A DNA stretch of 64,000 nucleotides from Bombyx mori (lineage: Eukaryota; Arthropoda; Insecta; Lepidoptera; Bombycidae). The DNA lies in the NCBI RefSeq assembly GCF_030269925.1, contig NC_085128.1, positions 1,118,501 to 1,182,500 on the forward strand. Direction: 5' to 3'. The notes under the pieces were generated by a model. The model saw only the letters and a program-made list of their open reading frames with translations. It did no database searches and was not told the origin of the DNA. The position numbers were made by a program, and so were the translations under genes. Positions 55,840-64,000 of the stretch are shown here, in pieces; the stretch's first letter is position 1; every line of letters starts with the position of its first letter.

Positions 55840-56790
55840 AAAAGTTTGTGGAGCTCGAGCCGAGACCCCGGGGCGAAGCCCTGGCGGGGGTAGGGGGGGC
55901 GTGTAGCCCTCCTCATACTAATAAAAATTTTTTTAACTGTTTTTTAATTTTTAAATAAACTATTAGTAATTGAATAAGAACTGTCTAATAAACTCATCTT
56001 TGTTTAATACTTCACTATTAATTTTTTTTTGCCTTTTGTTTATTTCACTTTTACACTAAGCACAATATTGCAAATTACCCGAGCACAACAATGGCGAAGA
56101 ATTTTAGGTGCCTGAGAGCAGACGTAGATACTAACGCGCTTGCGCATTTGTCAGTACCCAGGGAGGAAAAGTTACACTTTCTTCCCTGTACAGTGGGACG
56201 AAAACCGAACTTTCGGCGTAGGTAGGAGAAAAAAATAATGTCCGTATGCAGGTACTAATTTTTCTAATGAAATACGTACTTATTATAAATTCCACTGAAT
56301 AAAATCGTGTATTTAAAAATCAGATCCTCGTAAATTATAAGTTGCGTATAATCACCTAGGTATTGTGTTTTAAATTAATTTTACAATGTCGAATACGCTA
56401 CCGTTTCTACGGTTACATTTGCCCGCGAATTTATCAGATGATAGATCGGTTTCGTGGATTCGCGTAACGTGACACAGTTCTCATTATACATAAGTAGGTA
56501 GTCCGTAGTCGACGTAAATTTAAAACGTAATGATCGTAACAATAAAACCCGGGGCGGCTGACTCACCGCTTCTCGGGATCGTTCGATACGAAACTAATAT
56601 TATATTTTTTTATTTGCTTTGGTGGTGCTGCCAAAACCGCTCTGCACTTTTTAATGTTGTTATAGGTTGATTAAGAATAATACGTGGCTACGATGTGACT
56701 ATAGTTTCCGAAGCAAACGCAAGACTTAACAATAAAAGTGTTTATTTAATATTGTGAGTGGGAAAACCGTGGTTTTCTTTATTTGCCTTT
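55840..56790. other. Mostly unassigned; small SINE pieces
   Basis: 56240..56360 resembles the Bm1 linker (ctaatttttctaatgaaata, taaattataagttgcgtata), and ggtaggagaaaaaaa at 56220 a family-B end. Nothing else recognised. Confidence 0.4.
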
Positions 56791-56795
56791 CGTCC

Positions 56796-57150
56796 TCGGA
56801 GCCCATAGTATTTACAGTACAACGCCTGCCCCACTCTTCACACCGAAACACTTTACTGCCTCTTGGGATAGGCAGGGTGATAGGGGCGGATAGAATTAGG
56901 TAGTGTGGTAATACTTACTTACAGGTGCGGACTCCCAAGACCCCCTACCATCAATAATTATGGAAATGAAATTTTTTGCGGGTTTAATTTTTATTATACG
57001 ATGTTATTCCTTCACCGTCGATTTAATGGTGAACATTTGTTAAGCATGTATTTTGTTACAAAAAATGATAGCTACTTGCGGGATTCGAACACCGGTGCAT
57101 CGCTAGATACGAATGCACCGGACGTCTTATCCTTTAGGCCAAAACGACTT
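56796..57150 (-). repeat. Bm1-type SINE, decayed but with head
   Basis: Body reduced (ggagcccatagtatttacag, cacaccgaaacactttactg), linker cgatgttattccttcaccgt, head inverse gattcgaacaccggtgcatc and ccggacgtcttatcctttag. Confidence 0.8.
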
Positions 57151-57664
57151 CAACAACATTTTCAACCTTTTCAAAATTATCTTTCCAAGTCCAAGCACCA
57201 AATATGCAATCCGTGCAGTAATTTAGTGACAAATAAAACAATTAATTCACACACAGTTTTAAAAATCATTTAATGTTTATTATGGTACATTAATCAGGTG
57301 ATTAAGCATTGCACTGCGCCCACCAGGGTTGGCACTGATTGTAGCACTTCGTCACTGACATTACATGGATTAAGGCGTTTCGGCGAATCTCGGAATATGC
57401 GGGTCAATGCTCTTTAGTACGAATTGAATGACACTTTTTGGACTTAATTAGAAACCCGCAAGTTTTTTTTTTTAGTTATTATAAATGAACCAGCTCATAG
57501 CCCTAATTTGGAGAGGTTATCGAAGCTCATAGCCATAATGACGTGAAGGCCAACACTTTAAGTCATGAGCTGCAACTGTCAATGTTATTCTATAACGGTT
57601 ATTCCATCTTTCAAACCTGAACTCATTGCGGCTTTGCAGACGAAATAAGCTTATAAAGGAACTT

Positions 57665-57876
57665 TCGTCCGCGCGGGTAGGTACCACCACCCTGCCTATT
57701 TCTGCCGTGAAGCAGTAATGCATTTCGGCTTGACGGGTGGGGCAGCTGTTGTAACTATACTGAGACCTTGGAACTTATATCTCAAAGTGGGTGGCGCATT
57801 TACGTTGTAGATGTCTATGGGCTCTATAAAACCATGGGCTGTGAGCTCGTCCACCAATTTAAGCAATAAAAAAAAC
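57665..57876 (+). repeat. Bm1-type SINE, truncated body
   Basis: gtccgcgcgggtaggtacca to caatttaagcaataaaaaaa. A strongly decayed inverted piece may precede it at 57480..57650. Confidence 0.85.
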
Positions 57877-58138
57877 TTATTCGTTGTAAATTCAAGGGTC
57901 ATAACAAGCAAATACACCTATATACGAGATAAAATTCTGTAACAATCAGGCATGGGACGTGGATCCATGGGACAGTGTTATTTTAACTACACTAACCGTT
58001 AGGGAAACGTGATAATTCTATCTTGGAGGCTCTAGCCAGTCCTCTCTCGTTGTTTGTTATAAGGCCCTGCCGAACCAGATGATCAGTGGCCGTTCAATCA
58101 GAGCTTCCGGACTTTAGTGGTGTTAAGTGTACACATAT

Positions 58139-58399
58139 CAGTGGCGTAACCATCTAAACTCGCGCCAAGGGCACAATACCTTTTTAGCGCACCTCTCCCC
58201 TTTTTTCATTTTTTTTTACGAATTAACATTTATTATATTACACTGGCACTTAGTTCGAAATTCATTTTCAAGAAATCACTTTAAAAAAAAAATTAATATC
58301 AGACTGCAATTTTTTGTTTTGCGGTTCGTTTGGCACCCCTTTGTGATTAGCGCCCGGGGCATGATGGCCCCCTTTGCCCACTTCAATATGCCAACGACA
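58139..58399. mobile_element. Possible hAT-type MITE, decayed
   Basis: Left cagtggcgtaaccatctaaa and right atgccaacgacat have an approximate inverted relation, with ggggcatgatggcccccttt near the right end. No clean 8-bp duplication. Confidence 0.35.
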
Positions 58400-58642
58400 T
58401 ACATGTAAGTTAATCTGTTTCTAGTTTCGCACTAAATGGATTTTGGCAAAATTTGTTTCATTCTGTAGCTGACAGTAGTTATAGACTAGACAGTGACAGA
58501 ATGAAGAGGTCGCGTGGAAGCTGGTACGGGTGACGTCCCATAAGACAGGTGGTACCAAGACGTTGCGAGGAGAGCCCCTAATTCCATTTTAGTTAAAAAG
58601 TAAACGAAACTGGCGAATCTATATTTTTTAGGTTTTGTTCAG

Positions 58643-59056
58643 TTTTTTTTTTTTTTTTCTTAGATGGTTGGACGATCTCACAGCCCTACTGGTGTTAAGT
58701 GGTTACTGGAGCCCATAGACATCTACAACGTAAATGCGCCACCCACCTTGAGATATAAGTTCTAAGGTCTGAAGTATAGTTACAACGGCTGCCTCACCCT
58801 TCAAACCTACTGATGCATTACTGCATTACTACTTCACGGCAGTAATAGGCAGGATGGTGGTACCTACGCGCGCGGTCTCACAAGAGGTCCTACCACCAGT
58901 AACTACGCAACTTATAATTTTGCGGGTTTGATTTTTATTACACGATGTTATTCCTTCATCGTGGAAGTCAATCGTGAACATTTGTTGAGTACGTATTTCA
59001 TTAGAAAAATTGGTACCTGCCTAAGATTCGAACACCGGTGCATCTCTCAACACGAT
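58643..59056 (-). repeat. Bm1-type SINE, nearly full length
   Basis: Poly-T, tagatggttggacgatctca, body, linker, head inverse to gattcgaacaccggtgcatc; the A-box end is cut off. Confidence 0.88.
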
Positions 59057-59649
59057 CAATGTTTTACTATTACTATGGTTGAATTATGATAAGCGAAAAT
59101 TTAAATTACAATACCGACGAACGTATAAAATTATCGTTTATTTGTACGATTATTTTGAGAGCTTCATCGATTTTATTTCCTACGAACTGAAGGTATTATC
59201 GTGTCAGTTACAAAACAACAAACACAGTTGCATCCTGCACTGTTTACTCGCGGTCAAGTTGAAAAACCCTCACGTAGTACGCATGCACCCACCAGGGGAC
59301 GGGGGGAGGGGCCGAGGAATTCTACTACGATACGATGCCGGCCGATGGTGCCCTTTTTTGCGGCAATCGGGTTTCTTTTACTTGTACAGGGTTGGCACAT
59401 ATCAATAATTTTAAATTCAATAAGTATGCACTCGTCTAGAAAGAGATGTATTTTATTGTAACTAAGCAAAGGGACTAAATAGGTAGAGAAGCGTGATGGT
59501 AATTTTATGTTATTTTATATACCTGAAAGTACCACGTGAAATTAATTTGTGAAATGAGACAAATAATGAAATGCCCATTGCCTTATTTAACTTCGTAACT
59601 TTTAAATAACTTAGATATATTGTCAATTTCAAAATGAACAGTAAAATTT

Positions 59650-59755
59650 CTCATAATTGGAGGACTGGATGAGAGAAGCCGAGGATCGTGCTTAATGGCA
59701 AGCAATTGGAGAGGCCTATCTCCAGGAGTGGACTAATAGGTTGATGATGATGAAA
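59650..59755 (+). pseudogene. RTE-like LINE C-terminal end
   Basis: One frame reads RTWMREAEDRA, stop, WQAIGEAYLQEWTNRL, the W-x-x-x-AEDR-x-W-x-x-x-GEAY-x-QQW end of insect endonuclease-reverse transcriptases, followed by a tgatgatgatga 3' end. One in-frame stop. Confidence 0.55.
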
Positions 59756-59759
59756 ATTT

Positions 59760-60755
59760 CTCAAGGTCAAGGAGCCCATAGCAGACGCCCATGTGGAGGA
59801 ATGGGGTATTGCTGATTAATAAAATAATAAGTTCAATTTATTATTTTATGTTAACATTAATTTCTAAGAAATATTAAATTATTATAGTCTACTAGTATAA
59901 GTATTTAAGTATAGTTTTAATTATGTTTACTACTCACAAATACCGAAATAAATATTTATTTTTATTATATTATATTTTATTATTATAGTTTAATAAAAAT
60001 TGTAAATTACTTTAATCTCTTGGATAAGTTGTTATACAATATACTACAACAGTATGCTTCTATTTTGCGTATAGTTTTATCAATTTCATAATACTATAAG
60101 CAGTTTATTTTTAGTATGTACCTATATACAATTATTATAGGAAGTACAAGTAAAATATTAAAACTATATATCAGAACGCAGGGTTTTAATATTTATATTT
60201 ATTATAATTCAGCGTGCGGGAGCCCTGCGAGGGATGTCGGGCAAAGTCTGGTTTTTTCGTTAGCGCCCAGTTTGGCGTGGCGACTCCATAAACAGTTATA
60301 GTCGCAAGGCAACCCCACTGAATTGTTTATAAATGATGAGCGCTCAACGACTATATCTTATACGATTGTGTTAAGTGAGCTTTTTATTACATGTGTATCA
60401 ATTTTTTAATTCTATTTTAAACTACTCTTCAGGGGCACTTAATGGTGGTGAGGTATACCGTAATTGCTCGCGGAGACTTATAACCAACCACCTTGCCAAT
60501 TTTCCCCATGAAGCAGTCATGCATTCGAAGAGTGGGGAGGCGCAAAAGAGTATTCGTACTCGTAATGTCTAAAGATAATTGTCATTATGATTATTTTCAT
60601 GTTTAGCAATAAACATATTCGTGAGCTTAGACATTTTGGAAAACAAAAAAAAGTCTGTCTGTATGTATTATTAGAGAGCTTAGGTTACTATTCCAAGTGG
60701 TAAGCGCTTTTCGATTTAAGTTAACGTCTTTGACTTTCGAAATCATTTCAAGTCT
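59760..60755. other. No recognisable gene
   Basis: AT-rich; a short GC-richer stretch at 60207..60310 (gggagccctgcgagggatgt) and a decayed repeat-like piece near 60435..60550 were not identified. Confidence 0.3.
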
Positions 60756-60949
60756 TTTTTTTTTATTTTTTTATTTTTTATTGCTTAGATGGATGGACGA
60801 CCTCACAGCCCACTTGGTGTTAAGTGGTTACTGGAGCCCATAGACATCTACAACGTAAATGCGCCACCCACCATGATATATAAGTTCTAATGAGCCACCA
60901 TGAGATATAGTTACAACGGCCGCTCCACCCTTCAAACCGAAACGAATTA
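60756..60949 (-). repeat. Bm1-type SINE, truncated body
   Basis: Poly-T, ttgcttagatggatggacga to ccttcaaaccgaaacgaatta, where the copy breaks off. Confidence 0.85.
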
Positions 60950-61347
60950 GGAAATTATTAATAGGACGTCCATTTGCAGAAATACTACACATAACATATT
61001 TTATAACACCTAGAAATTACTGTCAAGCTGTAAGCCTTCTAAGGCAGATAATACAACTTGAGGAAATAATACTGTTTAAACAGAAATAATGACCAATGAA
61101 TTTGTCGCATCAATAATTAGGGTACGTACTGCAGTCAGCGAAAAACTGAAGTCTTTTGTCGAACTCGAGATAATCGCGCCTCGACTCAGCTGTTTAGCGT
61201 TTTTACATTTCTATAAACGTTTTGTATTTATTGTATCGTTTACGTATAAGGTATTGTCTTTATTGAAATTGAAATGTTTAGAAGAATTGATATAGATTTT
61301 GCCAGAAGATTTAGTGGCTTTAGGGGATATAGTTAATTGGTCTAGAT

Positions 61348-61602
61348 CAGGGGTTCCCAAACTTATTTTGTCTACAGCCCACTTTGAGAATACATTATTT
61401 TTTAGTGCCCCCATTTTTTCACCTACTTCAAAAACTACTATAGCGAGACCTCAGTCGGCGTCTAAGAGTCCTCCTAGATGAAATTACAAATCGCATCCCA
61501 AGCGTATACACAACGCCCCCATTTTCTTCTGGGTCTCTTAACGCCCCCTTTAGGCCTGTAGTGCCCACAAGGAGGCGTTATCGCCCACTTTGGGAAAGGC
61601 TG
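61348..61602. mobile_element. hAT-type MITE with perfect 8-bp duplication
   Basis: Starts CAGGGGTTCCCAAACTTATT and ends CCCACTTTGGGAAAGGCTG, flanked by GTCTAGAT at 61340-61347 and 61603-61610. Ends and duplication length are those of hAT elements. It sits in the end of a decayed inverted Bm1 (tctagatgggtcgacgag, 61603 onward). No coding capacity. Confidence 0.9.
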
Positions 61603-61725
61603 GTCTAGATGGGTCGACGAGCCTTCACTAAACTTGTATATTATGTGGTCACTGGAGTCCATAGATATCACAACGTGACTGACGCCGTCCAAATTGAGAT
61701 CTAGTCGTAGTCGTTGGAACGGTAA
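61603..61725 (-). repeat. Decayed Bm1-type SINE
   Basis: gtctagatgggtcgacgagc, gtggtcactggagtccatag, aaattgagatctagtcgtag. Confidence 0.6.
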
Positions 61726-61729
61726 GTGT

Positions 61730-63455
61730 TTGGTGTGAGCATACGTAAACAGCAGACGATCATACTAACTCACATGAACTTAAAATATCACCAGTGATTA
61801 GAATAATTAGGTAGAGAAGTTAAGGAAGTTAGCTAGAACTAATTTTGTATTTTTAATGATCGTGACAAGCAAACGCAGCTGCTCAGCAGGAATCTCATGT
61901 TCTTAGTGGTCGTCCAAGACCACAGGCATCACAACATAAATGCCTTTTTCCATTGGTCCAATACTCGGTCTATTGTTTTAAGCTGAAAGCTACTTCACCA
62001 CACCATCGCTAAGTTTATAATATTCAGCAAAATTGCGCAAATTTATGCCATTACTTCGTCTGTCCGATAAATAAAATAGAAAGGTAACATCTCCTGAAAT
62101 TCCCCAAAACTGCGCCAAACTAATTCCTCAATTATCCACGACCTTACCCAACAATGTAAACTGCCCTAAGTGAGGTATTTAACCGCCTCAGGCTCAGTGG
62201 TCCTCAGTGAGCGTGAGGTGTATGGTAGCAAATTCCAGGTATAGCTAGCATTCCTGCGACGAGGATTCGATCGCGTGACATTGATATCATTGGCCGATCA
62301 ACTGGTATCCTTGATAATTGCTTCTGTCTGGCTGGAATGGGGTTATATGTATATGGATTTGATCACGCTCGTGACACAGCGATTCTCTAACGAACGATCC
62401 TGTATTCGAGGTTGGGCAAGCACTGTTCAAGCCGAAACACAGTTGTTCATTAATAACAAACAAAATTGTCGTAGAAGATGTTTGTAGACACGTTAGTAAT
62501 GTATGAAAAAATTGGTGATTGGCCCATGATGAAACCCGACATTAACATACTTGATACCAATGCATTGAATGTCTTTTTCATTATGAGACAAAGCTTAAAT
62601 TTATTGAATGCAAAAATGAAAACACCATTCTCAAATTGTTTTAAAAAGTTGTCGGATTATCGTCATAAAAGCATACATTGAATGGTTATACTATATAATT
62701 CCTACCTGATTCGGTATTTTAATAAAAAATCAGCAAGCATTAGTATTCAAGAATTTGGCATGCATCGGAACATTAACCGATTTAGAGAAAAGCCGAATGG
62801 TTCGATGACATTCGCTTAGCGGTCGCCCGGTCAAACTTTCACAGGATAAGACCAATTTTATTTCTGACTACGTTTAACTGTCGTGACGCACCTGGACGGA
62901 TCAACGTTATTAATTCAGTAGCTAAAGTCGAACAGCTGCTTAATATGTGATTGTCGAACTAATCCTAAAGCTGTTTCTGGGAATAGATCCCTTTCTTCCG
63001 GCGAGAGTGCATCCCTAACGATTTTAGGGTCGCGTTTTATTTGCTCGAATTGGGACGAAAAGGGAATCATGTACGTCTTCAATATACGCCGTAGATAATA
63101 GATAAGTTACCGGAATCTAAAGCCAATGTTGCCAGTGGATCTCTGTCTTACATGAAGGAGCTCGTGCGTCTACGCTTTTTAAATGGGTTACATTGCGCGC
63201 AATTTTAATGACTTTCGTTACCGGTTTCGTTTGTAAAAAAAAATGGTTCATGAGATATAATTAAGACGACGAATGGGGTGATAAAGTTCACTTTCGCAGT
63301 CAATAAGTATGTTCCATGACGTGGAATTCGACTTAAATTATTTTAACTTTGAATTCGATCAGAGCTGGATAGTGTGTCGGTGGGGATATTAATAGCGGTT
63401 AACGATAATAAAAAAAACATCGCCAATTTAATTTCAGGCTAGATGAGACCCCTAC
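61730..63455. other. No recognisable gene
   Basis: Small frames only (for example 62478..62681), without motifs. Nothing identified. Confidence 0.35.
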
Positions 63456-63457
63456 TG

Positions 63458-63565
63458 TAGGCAGCGGCTTGGCTCTGGCATTGCTGACATCTATGGGCGA
63501 CGGTAACCACTCACCATCAGGTGGGCCATATGGTCGTCTGCTAACAAAGGCTATTAAAAAAGAGG
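63458..63565 (+). repeat. LINE 3' tail fragment (RLWNELP-family)
   Basis: gtaggcagcggcttggctct, atgggcgacggtaaccactc, accatcaggtgggccatatg, aaaggctattaaaaa. Confidence 0.75.
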
Positions 63566-63819
63566 CCCACGGAAAAACGAAGTCCTCATCAAGCTTTCTC
63601 TGTAGACCGAGGCTTGATCGGCGACCGAAAAGATACTTTCATGAGTTATTGTAGGCGACAATAACCCATGAAATTATCTTTTTCATCACAGTCATATCCT
63701 ACTATGTGGGGTTGGCGTATACATTTCTTCTTTTTTCCATTCAGACTCACAGCTTTCTATATCATATCATCTTTCAAACAGTCCATCCAAGTCTTTTTAA
63801 AACGCTCCCTCCTGATATG

Positions 63820-63985
63820 ACCACATTAACTCATGAAAGTAGCCTAAGGCTTGTGAAGCGGCTACCATAGTTCAGCCACCCACCTTAAGACTTGAAGACG
63901 GAGTCTCAATATTATTGAATAGCACCTGTTTCACCCTTCAAGTCTTTAATTGCTTCACTGCAGAAACTAGCAGGAAACATTCCAT
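63820..63985 (-). repeat. Strongly decayed Bm1-type SINE
   Basis: ccacccaccttaagacttga, gtttcacccttcaagtcttt, ttgcttcactgcagaaacta keep the order of the inverted body. Confidence 0.5.
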
Positions 63986-64000
63986 ACGGCTAACGATACA

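Overview
This is a lepidopteran nuclear genome window, almost certainly silkworm (Bombyx mori or a close relative). Coding exons are short and separated by introns with GT/AG ends. Intergenic and intronic DNA is AT-rich and crowded with a tRNA-derived SINE of the Bm1 type (tRNA-like head with A and B boxes, body ending in a cag-gtgggctgtgagctcgtcc type motif and aagcaataaaa). Other repeats are Helitron-like pieces, hAT-type MITEs with 8-bp duplications, mariner, and R1-, Jockey- and RTE-like LINE fragments. No bacterial, plasmid or CRISPR content is visible.

Four host genes can be read at protein level. (1) Minus strand, about 3.1-19.1 kb: the complete 14-exon coding region of a mitochondrial half-ABC transporter, ABCB7/Atm1 type. 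I assembled it exon by exon; the phases all agree and the product is 729 aa. (2) Minus strand, 24.66-26.04 kb: a single-exon SETD4-type SET-domain methyltransferase. (3) Plus strand, 27.88-29.29 kb: a complete three-exon MAD2 spindle checkpoint gene (207 aa). (4) Minus strand, 37.87-43.82 kb: the last four exons of a secreted Ig plus EGF ligand resembling Vein/neuregulin; its 5' exons were not found in the window.

Broken genes: a THAP zinc-finger remnant at the left edge, a pogo/psq-type transposase N-terminus upstream of ABCB7, a DDE transposase relic in an ABCB7 intron, and an almost complete DD37D (maT-type) mariner with recognisable terminal inverted repeats.

Layout: 0.1-0.7 kb THAP relic; 3.1-19.1 kb ABCB7 with repeat-filled introns; 19.7-22.6 kb transposase relic and a 5'-truncated R1-like LINE nested inside a Bm1; 22.75-24.6 kb an element with very long inverted arms; 24.6-29.5 kb SETD4 and MAD2, divergent, separated by nested MITEs; 30-36 kb LINE pieces and mariner; 37.9-43.8 kb Vein-like gene; 44-64 kb gene-poor DNA with many Bm1 copies, a solo-LTR-like promoter block, Helitron pieces and a hAT MITE. 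The four host genes do not form a functional cluster: they act in mitochondrial Fe-S export, lysine methylation, mitosis and EGFR signalling.

I found no convincing undescribed biological system. The most notable structures are the nested transposon layers with readable target-site duplications, the long inverted-arm element beside SETD4, a G-run minisatellite next to an ABCB7 splice donor, and inverted Bm1 pairs inside introns.
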